A stretch of DNA of 60,746 nucleotides from Prochloraceae cyanobacterium (GCA_030065755.1 JASJDA010000016.1:1-60746); one strand, 5' to 3'. Counted from the stretch's first letter, positions 1-8,506 are shown. The notes: generated by a model from the sequence alone, not told the origin. Numbers and translations are program-made.

Positions 1-164
1 AAAAGAACTGAGTAATTAAAAAGCCAAACGGTAGAATCAACCGAACCCAATTTTAAGAATGTAAGTAGTTCATAGGGAATCACGAAAGCTAATACCGCAT
101 AAGTAAAATTGGCCAAAATTCCAAACCAAACGACGCGCTTAAACCAAACAGTATATGTGTTCAT
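1..164 (-). CDS. Small membrane protein, partial (N-terminus only)
   Basis: Reading the minus strand from the ATG at 164 gives 54 codons open to the window edge, starting MNTYTVWFKRVVWFGILANF. An AGAGG ribosome-binding sequence lies 8 nt upstream, which fixes the start. The visible part has one hydrophobic stretch (about residues 11-30) and a second starting near residue 45, so this is probably an integral membrane protein. It shares its strand with the GMC flavoprotein/cytochrome c cluster but is separated from it by about 440 bp. I do not recognise the family, and the C-terminus is outside the window. Confidence 0.6.
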   Translation of the reverse strand, partial: MNTYTVWFKRVVWFGILANFTYAVLAFVIPYELLTFLKLGSVDSTVWLFNYSVL

Positions 165-607
165 GATTTATTCCTCTTGTATAAATGAAGGAACCGAACA
201 AAGTCTCCACTATCCCCTTCTCGTAAGACGGGCAATTCTGGTGTCGCCACGAGCAATTATCCTCTTTTGCTTTACAACAGAACTAGGACATGTCTGCAAA
301 CTATAAAACTATAGTTGTGACCTGCTGCTTATTACTTCGAGATCGTCTTTTTACTTTACGCAGAAGTTCGATTTTTTGTAATAATTGTTTACTATTGACT
401 CATCATTCCCGTAATTAAAGATAGGAAAAGATATTTGGTTGGAGAACTTTTTTTATTACTTAAAACTCGAAGAACCCAAAAAATTTATTTTTCGATCGAT
501 AACATATTTACTACCTTTAAATTTCTACTACAGCTTATTTTGCCAGCCTAGCAAAAAGTACTATCTGTACCTCCCGTCAGCGCCATTTAAAAGGATTGAA
601 AGAAGAA
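165..607. other. Intergenic region, no supported gene
   Basis: AT-rich spacer of about 440 bp between the partial membrane protein and the GMC flavoprotein gene, both on the minus strand. Short open frames on the plus strand have no ribosome-binding site and no recognisable protein. It must hold the promoter of the partial gene (near 180-300) and the 3' end of the GMC transcript. No tRNA, convincing terminator or repeat was seen. Confidence 0.5.
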
Positions 608-2173
608 TTAATTGGTTATCAAATGAGCTACGCGCTCGGCTAAAGCACCAATCGTCATAGAAGGGTTGCGTCCAATAGCTTTAGGCACGATCGAACCATC
701 AGCAACATAGAGATTTTGGTAACCGAAGACCTCACCGCAATGATTGACAACTCCGTCATTAAAGTTATTGCCCATCTTGCATCCTCCCAAGGGATGTACC
801 GTTGCCATAACTGGTAAAGGTTCGAGCTTTCCTCCGTTAACCTCAGATAACTTGTGGTGTATCTTGAGAATGGAATCGATGACTTTTTGAGAGCGACTGG
901 GATCCCACTTGAGTTGAAGATCTCTTTTCCAAAATTTAAACCACTGTCGTCCCAGAAAAAGTTGACCGTCAGAAGCATCAACTCCCGCACCCAGCCAAAC
1001 CATTAAATTTTTCAATGGATTTTTTTCATCCACACCCCGTTTTAAGCGATCGCGCAGAACAAAAGTAAGCAAACTGCTTTCACTCGAACCCAATTTATCA
1101 TTGAGAGCGTTGAGTAAAAGGTTGGGAAAGCCGTCATCTTCGATAATAAAACGCTGACCGTCGATGCTACCATCCATAAACTCTAACCCTCCAGAAATAG
1201 TAGGCCCGATCGACTGTTCGACTTGAGAACCTTGAGGGTAAAAATCGGGGGTAAGAACGTTGGCATTAGCACTCCAGTTATGACCTAAAACTTTGCTAAT
1301 TTTGGGTAAAGTTTTGTACTGGTCTCGACAGCGCAAAAGTATTTCAGTAGAACCGAGAGAACCTGCGGCTAAAACTACCTTTTCGCTATGTTCTTCCCCT
1401 CGAACGAGTCGACCGTCTTCAATGCGATCGAAAATTACTCGATACCCCTGACCGTCTGGTTCAATGTACCTGACCATATGGAGAGGTCGAACCTCTGCAC
1501 CTTTTTGTTCCGCTCTGGGTATGTAATTCAAGTCTAGAGTGTTTTTAGCTTTAACCTCGCAACCGAGATCGCAATTCCCTAGATGAATGCAAGTTCCTTG
1601 TTCTTGACCTTGAGGGTTAATGTAGGTTTTGGAATTGTTGCTATTGAGAGGGTCGGGAAGATCGTAGTTCCATTCTGGATCGAAGGACAGAGCCAGAGGA
1701 AGGCTCTTGAAGCGATCGCCATATCCCAATTTCTTTGCCGCTTGTCGTAGCAATTTATACCTTTTAGTGTATTGACCAGAAGGTATTTCCCGCACGTTCA
1801 TCATGGTGCGGACTTTTTCATAGTAGGGAAGTAATTCATCGTAGGTAATTTCTGGAGGCCAACCTTCCTCAAACCTTTGGGAAGTTGCTTTCACGACCAC
1901 GCTGGAATAGCATAAGGAACCCCCGCCAACCCCAGCTCCTACAGCGACGAGCATACCTTTATAAATTCGCAAATCTAGCCAGCCGTTAAACTTTTGTGGG
2001 TAGGTATGCTCGTAGAGCCAAGCATCTCCAGCTTGCCGAGGATAATCTTTAACTTGCCAGCGCCGACCTCTTTCGAGAACTAAAACTTTTGCTCCCGCTT
2101 CAGCCAGACGGCAGGCGGTCACCGCACCCCCAAAGCCACTGCCAATGATAATAACGTCAAATTTTTTACTCAC
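608..2173 (-). CDS. GMC-family FAD-dependent oxidoreductase (cholesterol-oxidase/glucose-dehydrogenase-like)
   Basis: Flavoprotein predicted to oxidise a hydroxyl group, as in the glucose-methanol-choline family; the substrate is unknown. The N-terminus has the FAD-binding Rossmann motif GSGFGGA (about residues 11-17) and GGGSLCYSS near residue 85. A Cys-rich segment CIHLGNCDLGC lies near residue 195. The C-terminus carries HPLGGCKMG and GRNPSMTIGALAERV, hallmarks of the GMC C-terminal domain. A GGAGG sequence sits 6 nt before a GTG at 2173, so I prefer that start to the TTG one codon earlier. It is the last gene of a minus-strand run behind a di-haem cytochrome c and a haem-less cytochrome paralogue. 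This suggests electrons pass to cytochrome c rather than to O2, as in three-subunit periplasmic dehydrogenases. No signal peptide is visible. Confidence 0.85.
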   Translation of the reverse strand: MSKKFDVIIIGSGFGGAVTACRLAEAGAKVLVLERGRRWQVKDYPRQAGDAWLYEHTYPQKFNGWLDLRIYKGMLVAVGAGVGGGSLCYSSVVVKATSQRFEEGWPPEITYDELLPYYEKVRTMMNVREIPSGQYTKRYKLLRQAAKKLGYGDRFKSLPLALSFDPEWNYDLPDPLNSNNSKTYINPQGQEQGTCIHLGNCDLGCEVKAKNTLDLNYIPRAEQKGAEVRPLHMVRYIEPDGQGYRVIFDRIEDGRLVRGEEHSEKVVLAAGSLGSTEILLRCRDQYKTLPKISKVLGHNWSANANVLTPDFYPQGSQVEQSIGPTISGGLEFMDGSIDGQRFIIEDDGFPNLLLNALNDKLGSSESSLLTFVLRDRLKRGVDEKNPLKNLMVWLGAGVDASDGQLFLGRQWFKFWKRDLQLKWDPSRSQKVIDSILKIHHKLSEVNGGKLEPLPVMATVHPLGGCKMGNNFNDGVVNHCGEVFGYQNLYVADGSIVPKAIGRNPSMTIGALAERVAHLITN

Positions 2174-2211
2174 CAAAAACCTCCAGTCAAAGGCTGGATA
2201 AACGATCGATC

Positions 2212-2799
2212 TCAGGCAATTTCATCTTTCAATTGCAGCAGCCTTTTGTGTGTTTGCGGTATGACGATCGAGCGATAAAGCTGTTTTTCCCACAGGGAAA
2301 GTGGATAGTAGTAGTCCTTTATTTCCTGAAGTAAATAATCTGCTGTAAATCTGGGGTCGTTGCTACAATCGAGCAAAAATTTTCTGTAATCTAGAAGGTT
2401 AAAATTACTCGAAGACTTTTCTAGAACATTTTCGGGCTGTTGTTTTAAAGTTTTACCACCCTCAGTATAAAAAGAGAAAATATTTGTGGTTTCTAAAGAA
2501 AAACCAACGGGCAATTTTTCACCTCCGTCCCAGGTAACTCCTAAAGCAACATAGCCTCCTATTCCAGGTTCGGGCAAATATTCTGGAAATAGTCGCGGTA
2601 AGATTAGCCAAATCCAATAAGGTACGTCTTCTCTATTTGAGGAAGTGCGATCGATATTTTCTGTGGCTAACCGATCGGATGTGACAACTACTTGCTCGAA
2701 TTGATAAGAACCTGCATACCAAACCACTCCAACCAACAGTAGCAAAATAACCACAATGGCGATCGCCGTTTTCCCGATATTTTTGATAATTCCTTCCAT
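2212..2799 (-). CDS. Membrane-anchored haem-less paralogue of the neighbouring cytochrome c
   Basis: 195-aa protein starting MEGIIKNIGKTAIAIVVILL. The ATG at 2799 is preceded by GAGGAATCTAATTCT, a better context than the ATG 48 nt upstream. One N-terminal transmembrane helix (residues 8-27) is followed by a soluble domain. That domain aligns by eye with the N-terminal half of the next gene upstream: W..LPRLFPEYLP and GGEKLPVGFS here match WKVLPTIFDDKL and EGKNLPIGFS there, and DPRFTADYLL matches DERFNSQQMM. The stretch that holds the CXXCH haem site in the cytochrome is replaced here by FSFYTEGGKT. A role as an electron-transfer or assembly subunit bridging the cytochrome and the GMC flavoprotein is inference. 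Confidence 0.7.
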   Translation of the reverse strand: MEGIIKNIGKTAIAIVVILLLLVGVVWYAGSYQFEQVVVTSDRLATENIDRTSSNREDVPYWIWLILPRLFPEYLPEPGIGGYVALGVTWDGGEKLPVGFSLETTNIFSFYTEGGKTLKQQPENVLEKSSSNFNLLDYRKFLLDCSNDPRFTADYLLQEIKDYYYPLSLWEKQLYRSIVIPQTHKRLLQLKDEIA

Positions 2800-2874
2800 A
2801 GAATTAGATTCCTCTGTTTTGTGATTTCCCCAAGCTAAATAAGGCAAACAATTCTTTTGGTCGAAGTTGGTCTT

Positions 2875-4503
2875 TTAGAGCTTTTTCATGTATTCAACTA
2901 AAGCTTCTTTTTCTTCGGGGGAGAGAGCGGTGCCGTAGTAGTGACCGCTATTACTATTACCATCTAGATCGGTATCGAACTTGAAGTATTTTCTGCCGTT
3001 TTCTTCGGCGACATCGGAAATAAAACCAACTTTGTCGCGATCGAACAGGTCATTCCCTCGATAAAATACCTGGGGTCTGTTTTCTGGTTTTTCTAGTAAA
3101 TCTCTCAGACTAGGTACGGAACCATTGTGTAAATAAGGAGCGCGCAGCCAAACCCAATCTAGAGGCATATTGGCATAGCCGTTGGTCTTGCGGAAACGCT
3201 TAAACCGTAAATTTTCTTCTTCGATTTTACCTTTACAACTTTCATCGTAGTTACTACTCTCAATTCCAGCAAAGAGAGTATTTTGGTTAGATAGAGTCGT
3301 TTCGGTAAAAGAATCGAAGCGGAAAGGATCGGTGCCTATTTTTTCGATCGGTTCTACTTGTCGTGGTTTATTTTTAGAAAAACTATGACAGCTGAGACAG
3401 TTTTGTTTGTAAATAACTTTGCCCTTAGCTGCTAATTGCTCGTTAATTTCATAAGGGTAGTCGAGAACGGTTTTGACATTGCGATCGTCGAGATCTGAAT
3501 AATATTCTTCATTTAAAAGACTGCCAGAATAGTTTTGAGGATATGGATATCTACACAACCAATCAGCAACTCTTTTAATCCCAGGTAAATCTACCGCAGC
3601 TGGGGTTACTCCCGCACCGAGAGCAGCACTTAAATTTCTCTCTCGTACTGAATCGTTGTTACCATCCCAGTGAAGTTGCAATCCTTCGCGAGGTTCTTGA
3701 TTCCAGATTACAGGAAAGTCTGAAGCGCCGATCTTTTCTTTCTCCTCCAATTTATCCATAGGGAAATTAAACTGAATTGCTTTATAGGGATTGAAAGTAT
3801 CGACTCGTCCAGGTCCCCATTCGGGCTGTTCTTCAACAAAAGCAAGTCTGTCTCTTTGTCTGATTAAGCCTTCCCTAGTTAACGGAATAACCAAAAATTT
3901 ATACAGCAATTTTTCTACCGGATTGATAGTAGTGCCTTCGTTTTCAGCCTGTGCTTCTATATAAGGCATCATTTGCTGGCTATTAAAGCGCTCGTCAACA
4001 GCTATGGCTGAAAGAAACTTGATATATCCCATCAAGTTAAGGGTATTGGCAGACATACCTTCAACAATACGAGGTTTGCTATCTTTGCTGTCTCTTACCA
4101 GACCTACGTGACAAACGGCGCAATTGAGTCCCACTTGCTCGATTCCCATATTTTTACGTTCGGAAAAGCCTATTGGCAGGTTTTTTCCTTCTTCGTAAAT
4201 GAAGCCTAAAGATTGATAGCCTCCATCTGAATATTTATATCCCGCTTTATCTGCTATTTCTTGCAGTTTGTCGTCAAAGATAGTAGGAAGAACTTTCCAA
4301 ATTCTCTCAGGAATACCATTGACAATTTCGCTGCCGATCGAACCATATTTGAAATGTTCGACAATATTAGTATAGTTAACTGGACCGTTATTAAGCAGCA
4401 AGGGCGTGCCGACAATTACAACTACTATGATGACAAGCGCACCGACTAACTGGACGCTCCATCTAATAAGACTCCATCCTAGGAACTTCTTTTGTTCGCT
4501 CAT
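2875..4503 (-). CDS. Membrane-anchored di-haem c-type cytochrome
   Basis: 542-aa protein with one N-terminal membrane anchor (about residues 14-34) and two haem c sites, CAVCH near residue 130 and CLSCH near residue 370. The C-terminus contains APYLHNGSVPSLRDLL, a motif of the di-haem cytochrome c peroxidase/RoxA-like superfamily. The bulk should face the periplasm or thylakoid lumen. The ATG at 4503 is preceded by an AAAGAT-type sequence. It is followed by its haem-less paralogue and a GMC flavoprotein, all minus strand with short gaps. I infer that it accepts electrons from the flavoprotein. A peroxidase or oxygenase role is possible; the sequence alone does not decide. Confidence 0.85.
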   Translation of the reverse strand: MSEQKKFLGWSLIRWSVQLVGALVIIVVVIVGTPLLLNNGPVNYTNIVEHFKYGSIGSEIVNGIPERIWKVLPTIFDDKLQEIADKAGYKYSDGGYQSLGFIYEEGKNLPIGFSERKNMGIEQVGLNCAVCHVGLVRDSKDSKPRIVEGMSANTLNLMGYIKFLSAIAVDERFNSQQMMPYIEAQAENEGTTINPVEKLLYKFLVIPLTREGLIRQRDRLAFVEEQPEWGPGRVDTFNPYKAIQFNFPMDKLEEKEKIGASDFPVIWNQEPREGLQLHWDGNNDSVRERNLSAALGAGVTPAAVDLPGIKRVADWLCRYPYPQNYSGSLLNEEYYSDLDDRNVKTVLDYPYEINEQLAAKGKVIYKQNCLSCHSFSKNKPRQVEPIEKIGTDPFRFDSFTETTLSNQNTLFAGIESSNYDESCKGKIEEENLRFKRFRKTNGYANMPLDWVWLRAPYLHNGSVPSLRDLLEKPENRPQVFYRGNDLFDRDKVGFISDVAEENGRKYFKFDTDLDGNSNSGHYYGTALSPEEKEALVEYMKKL

Positions 4504-4698
4504 AATCTTTATCTTTTTTTGCTTTTTGCTCGTGCGTTAGATATAGAAGCTTTGGAATTAGGTCTTGTCTGCTTACCTCGAATATCCTAGATTTTGAACG
4601 GATAAATATTGCTTCAGATTTTGTGGTTCCCATTGCGCAAGATATCAGTTTTTCTTAAAAATCCTTAACACTCTCGACTTTGCAGACAAATGGGCGAT

Positions 4699-6162
4699 CT
4701 ATCTAAAAGGTGCTGGTTCAAATACTTTCATTACCTCTTCAATCATCATTTTGTATTTCTCGTCCTCGTAAGTATCTGGGGCACCGTAACGAGCTGTTTC
4801 GTAACATCCAGTGGGGTTTTCTAGGGTGTTGAGCAGACACTTGTTACAGTAGGTACAAGGTCGCTCGGCAATATCTTTTCCTTCTTGAAATTTGTGAGGT
4901 AAATCTCTGTTAGCCACCAGAGGACGAGCCATGCTCACTGCATCGCAATATCCCTCGTTAATGGCCTTACGAATGAAAGAAGCTTGCTGAAAACCGCCAG
5001 TGCAAATTACAGGAACTTTAACGTTCTTCTTAATTTCGCGGGCTTGCTCGATACTGACTCCCTGGTATTTCTTTAGACGTTCTTTTATTTCTTGGAGAGA
5101 CATTTTGAAAAGCTCGGCATCTAGGGATTTAGCAGTGATTTCATCCCCTTCGATCGACTTAGGTTTGCCCAGTACTTTGTTTGGTATGCGATTCCACAAC
5201 CATTGGAAAATACCCTGAAGCGGACGATATCGAAACAGTAAGAAATTGCGGAAAGATTGTGTCCCGCTAGAAATCATCGTGTCGTAGGAGCTGCTAGCTC
5301 GATCGGAGTCAAATATCCCTTTGAGAGGAAAAGTACCAGGAGGGTTGAGAGGATGAGGAAACAAGCTTCCAGTAGAAACGTGAATCGCATCTATTCCTGC
5401 TTCTTCGATCCACTTACAGATTTGTATCGAATCTTCGAGGACATTACCAGGCTTCTCCCAACAAAAGAGAGCGTTATTGTATTCAATGGCACTGATTTTC
5501 ATCTGAAAGTGAAAATCGTCTCCTATTTTGGAACGTACTGCGTCGATTATTTCCATTAAGAAGCGGGCGCGATTTTTCAGGGAACCGCCGTATTCGTCGG
5601 TGCGATCGTTGATACCGGAGCTGAGAAATTGGGTAATTAGATAGCCATTTGCTCCGTGTAATTCTACACCATCGAGTCCTGCTTCTTTGGCGCGTCTGGC
5701 TCCTTCTGCAAAATCGTTTATTGTTTGTTTGATTTCGTCTTTATCCATTTTCTTGCATTTAAGCCCGTGGAATGTATCTGGGTTATTGGTAGAACTCAGA
5801 CGGAGCTCGCTGTTCTCAACTCCTTGTATATCTTGCTGTCTTCCAGAGTGGCTGAGCTGCATGAGAAATTTGCAGTCGTGTTTGTGAACTGCTTCACCTA
5901 CTGCGTGCCAAAAAGGAATGTACTCGTCTTTGTGAATGGTGGCGTAGTTAGGAACAATTCTCCCTTTGATGCTAACTGGTACGAAGGAAGAAACGATCGC
6001 CCCTACACCTCCTGCGGCGTAACTTTCTTCCCAGTTAATTCTTGTCTGGTTTCCCGAACCATCGTAGTTATCAAACCGACCCGATATATTAGAACGAAAG
6101 AGACGATTTTTAACAGTTAATTTTCTAAATTCTAATGGTTGAAAAATAATGTCATTTTCCAT
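4699..6162 (-). CDS. OYE-family NADH:flavin oxidoreductase with Cys cluster
   Basis: 487-aa FMN-dependent TIM-barrel enzyme of the old yellow enzyme family. The N-terminus FQPLEFRKLTVKNRLFRS, the central GVELHGANGYLITQFLS and NDRTDEYGGS, and the phosphate-binding VICTGGFQ are typical. It is about 100 residues longer than a classical OYE, with an insertion after the substrate loop (about residues 270-370). Near the C-terminus CTYCNKC followed ten residues later by another Cys resembles the Fe-S motif of 2,4-dienoyl-CoA reductases, although that enzyme's C-terminal FAD/NAD domain is absent. It heads the minus-strand redox cluster (196-bp gap to the cytochrome) and probably reduces an activated alkene. 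Start chosen from an AGG about 9 nt upstream. Confidence 0.85.
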   Translation of the reverse strand: MENDIIFQPLEFRKLTVKNRLFRSNISGRFDNYDGSGNQTRINWEESYAAGGVGAIVSSFVPVSIKGRIVPNYATIHKDEYIPFWHAVGEAVHKHDCKFLMQLSHSGRQQDIQGVENSELRLSSTNNPDTFHGLKCKKMDKDEIKQTINDFAEGARRAKEAGLDGVELHGANGYLITQFLSSGINDRTDEYGGSLKNRARFLMEIIDAVRSKIGDDFHFQMKISAIEYNNALFCWEKPGNVLEDSIQICKWIEEAGIDAIHVSTGSLFPHPLNPPGTFPLKGIFDSDRASSSYDTMISSGTQSFRNFLLFRYRPLQGIFQWLWNRIPNKVLGKPKSIEGDEITAKSLDAELFKMSLQEIKERLKKYQGVSIEQAREIKKNVKVPVICTGGFQQASFIRKAINEGYCDAVSMARPLVANRDLPHKFQEGKDIAERPCTYCNKCLLNTLENPTGCYETARYGAPDTYEDEKYKMMIEEVMKVFEPAPFR

Positions 6163-6463
6163 TTTAGTTACCTATTTTTGTATTTAATTTAATTTAAGTT
6201 GCTTAAAGCAGTTCTTTTTACAAAAATGTTGAATAATAATACAAAAATTTACATAAGTGAGTATGGGCTGAAGTGTTTAATATCTCGATCGACTTGTTTA
6301 ACTTGATAAAACAATAGTCCTTTGGCGGGGTCATTATGGGGCTGATTGACTGACAAAATTTGTAACAAAAAGCTTTACAATCCTCTGATTAAATTAGCGA
6401 TCGCTGGTTGGGAGATAATGAAATTTATCGCTTCGCTCGAAGTCAGAAGTGTGAAGTCAGAAG
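6163..6463. other. Intergenic region with short direct repeats
   Basis: Upstream region of the OYE gene. It holds a likely minus-strand promoter area (6170-6260, AT-rich) and, at about 6440-6472, an imperfect direct repeat of the unit AGTCAGAAGT, a common low-complexity repeat in cyanobacterial spacers. No gene or RNA was recognised. Confidence 0.5.
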
Positions 6464-7050
6464 TCAGAAGTTAAATAAAGGATAATCGGTTAACTTTTGC
6501 GGTGCTGTATTATTAGATTTGCTTCCTGGCATTTCCCACTGTTTGCTGTACTTGCTGAAAAACATGACGACATCACAACCAGTAGCAGTAGATTTAAGGA
6601 AATAAGGTATTGATAGTTTTTTCGATTTGGAAGAAACTTTTGCCAGATAGCGATCGCACTTCTGACAGCATTATTGGTAATCTCAGAATAAACTACTCTC
6701 TTGGGATTTTTAAGGTTGAGAACTTGGCAAGCGTGCCAAGCTATTGTCTCGCCTTCGCCCACCGCGTAGCGGATCTCGAAGAGATCGGGATCGGTAGCTA
6801 GATAAATGCGATCGTAATGCTTAAGTGTATGTTTTAGTTCAGAAATTATGGAACTAGCTTTTTTGTTCCTGGAGATGAAACGGCAGGAGACGCGATCGCC
6901 GTTGAGATCGAATCCGAGAGAATCTGCGCCATCGTTAGCTAATTCTCTGATATGACCGCTAGTTGCTTTGATAGTCCAGTCAGTACCTAAAATCTTGGAC
7001 AGTTTTTTAATTTTGCCACTACTTTCGATGAGGAGAAGTTTTTTGCTCAT
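6464..7050 (-). pseudogene. Topoisomerase-I-like TOPRIM fragment, disrupted
   Basis: Starts MSKKLLLIESSGKIKKLSKI and continues with TSGHIRELA, the N-terminal TOPRIM domain of type IA topoisomerases. The catalytic motif DPDREGE is broken: after DPD nine residues (LFEIRYAVG) replace the Arg, then EGETIAWH resumes. Near residue 175 the frame appears to shift. The adjacent minus-strand frame continues with a plausible tail (TGCDVVMFFSKY..., then NTAPQKL) to about 6464, whereas the original frame ends at 6490. At about 190 residues it lacks the rest of a real TopA (usually over 700 residues). It is a truncated, inactivated paralogue; the functional topA must be elsewhere. The ATG at 7050 (GAGGGAAG upstream) is preferred over the longer frame. 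Confidence 0.75.
6759..6782. repeat. 24-nt palindromic insertion splitting the TOPRIM motif
   Basis: On the minus strand the codons for D-P-D-R-E-G would read GATC|GC GAAGGC. A 24-nt block (TCTTCGAGATCC..., ending CGCGGTGG) is inserted inside the Arg codon. It keeps frame, adding eight residues and changing the Arg. With its flanks it can fold through CTTCG/CGAAG and CCGC/GCGG arms, resembling short palindromic elements that insert in coding sequence. Boundaries are inferred by restoring the consensus motif. Confidence 0.6.
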
Positions 7051-7226
7051 TATCAAATCTTCCCTCGATCGATCTACTCTTTTCGGAGTAGAAGAAAACT
7101 CAATTCTACCAACTTCAAGGCAATGATTCATAAAGTCGGTATAAGCTTTTTATTCACATTGATATTTATCTGAGCATCTCCTGGACTTGGCATCTCTCTA
7201 GTTCACCGGCTCAAGCTTTAAAAGCA

Positions 7227-7493
7227 TTAGTGATTTTGATATCGCCCCATTACTACAGCTCTAAATGTTTTTTTAGTAACTTTTTCTTTTAATCCTTGAG
7301 AGAGTAGACCCCATAATTGAGAACCAATAATTTTGGCATACTCACAAGAACAATGGTTATTTTGAGCAATTTGCTTATATTTCTGACCTAACCATGCTCC
7401 TTTAAACACATTGACTTGTAAGGTACTCAAGTGTTTGCCTGTCTGGAAAAAGATTAAATTATCTACAATAAATAATGCTTCTGAAATTTCCAT
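7227..7493 (-). pseudogene. vWA-MoxR-associated protein N-terminal HTH domain, probable remnant
   Basis: 88 codons beginning MEISEALFIVDNLIFFQTGK and continuing through LQVNVFKGAWLGQKYKQIA and SQLWGLLSQGLKEKVTKK. This is the small HTH domain that heads many cyanobacterial conflict-type multidomain proteins (HTH plus AAA/NB-ARC, CHAT or WD40 regions). Here the reading frame stops right after the domain and no effector domain follows. It may be a free-standing HTH protein, but its position between a broken topoisomerase gene and repeats favours a remnant. Start set at the ATG at 7493, where homology begins; the ribosome-binding site is poor. Confidence 0.6.
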
Positions 7494-8070
7494 GTTTTTC
7501 TTGAGGCAATTGTTGGTTGCCGACGGTGCTTCTTCAACCCAGGTAGTAAACATAAGGAAAATTGGGATAAGGTGGATCTGCAAACTACAAAATCGATGAT
7601 TTTGAGCTTCTAGATATTACTTCAGGGTTCCTTTTGACTTTTATGCAAAATCTCAGTTTTTGTAAAAATTATTTACATAATCGAATCAAGTAAGAAATTG
7701 CTAATCTTTAATTATCAACATGACCATTGAGTAGCAGTTGAGTTAGTAAACTTATGTATCATTTGTTTGGACTTGAAAGAGAAAGTGATAAATTAGTAAT
7801 TGAAGCCTAAAAAACTTCCCTGACAGAGATTACAGGTTTGTCCGCATTTAATTAAGGAGGTCAAACAATCTGTTTTATCTAATGTCTGTCTCGCTAAATA
7901 ACAACGGTAACACTCAACTAAAAAATCGTTCTTTCTTCAAATAGAAAAGAGGGAGTTAATTTACTGGCTAATAGGAAACAGTAAAACTCCAGGTTGGATT
8001 AATTAAAAGAGGAAAGCTCTCGGTGAGTTTAGCTTGGGTGTTATTGTTTTGAGAGAAATCTTCAACGTTA

Positions 8071-8250
8071 AGGGGAACAGGGAATAGGGAAGAGGGAACA
8101 GTGAATTGTTTAGAGGAGGATTTAGACCTCCCCCTTTCCCTATTCCGTCTTAAAAAACGAGGCTTCAAACCAAGGCATAAGGGAAAAGGTCTTTTCTGTT
8201 CCCCGTTCTCTGTTCCCTCTTCCCTTCGAGGCTTTCACCGAGGTGAAAAA
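8071..8250. repeat. Dispersed repeat, copy A (uninterrupted)
   Basis: About 180 bp starting AGGGGAACAGGGAATAGG and ending near TTTCACCGAGGTGAAA, itself a small hairpin. The same order of blocks (GAGGATTTAGACCTCC, ACGAGGCTTCAAACCAAGG, TTTTCTGTTCCCCG) recurs at 10531-10800, where a 100-bp element interrupts it. Related GGGAACAGGGAAT blocks also occur at about 49560. Noncoding; probably a cyanobacterial intergenic repeat. Confidence 0.7.
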
Positions 8251-8327
8251 GGATAGGGGGATGAAGGGGAGAATAGCAAACAGCAAAATCTCATTTTATT
8301 CTCAGCATTTTCTCAGTTAAGCCAATT

Positions 8328-8343
8328 ACTCTACTAATAGAGT
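8328..8343. promoter_or_regulatory. Inverted repeat ACTCTA-N4-TAGAGT upstream of peroxiredoxin
   Basis: Six-base arms ACTCTA and TAGAGT flank CTAA, about 165 bp upstream of the peroxiredoxin ATG and 40 bp upstream of the larger palindrome. Could be an operator half of a compound regulatory region; function inferred only from symmetry and position. Confidence 0.3.
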
Positions 8344-8383
8344 CAATTAATAAGTTTTAGATAGACTCTGTTGTTTTTGTATT

Positions 8384-8409
8384 TTTTTTGGAATAATTAT
8401 TCCAAAAAA
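8384..8409. promoter_or_regulatory. Perfect 26-bp palindrome, candidate operator
   Basis: The half-site TTTTTTGGAATAA is followed directly by its exact reverse complement, with no spacer, ending 97 bp before the peroxiredoxin start. The centre GGAATAATTATTCC has dyad symmetry of the kind bound by dimeric repressors. The two downstream genes (peroxiredoxin, alkene reductase) are typical redox-stress targets, so an electrophile- or peroxide-responsive operator is a reasonable guess. It could instead be a bidirectional terminator, since T-runs flank it. Confidence 0.45.
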
Positions 8410-8506
8410 CCTATTCTAGAGAGAAAATAAGTTTCAGCTCTAGATTAATTTTTTATCTTTAATTGGAACTTACATTCAAAAAACACGCGACTGAGGATAA
8501 AAACAG

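Larger units (their letters stand above)
7494..8506. other. 1-kb intergenic region with repeat copy A and palindromes
   Basis: No convincing gene. A minus-strand open frame (7968-8168) runs through a repeat and is considered spurious. A plus-strand AAGGAGG at about 7854 precedes only a 20-codon frame. The region contains a 180-bp repeat (8071-8250, second copy at 10531-10800), an imperfect inverted repeat (8328-8343) and a perfect 26-bp palindrome (8384-8409), and ends in the peroxiredoxin promoter. Confidence 0.55.

Noticed and set aside
109..306. Plus-strand 65-codon frame at the window start
   Set aside because: Overlaps the better-supported minus-strand membrane protein and has no ribosome-binding site.
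7968..8168. Minus-strand 66-codon frame
   Set aside because: Runs through dispersed repeat copy A; composition follows the repeat, with no domain.
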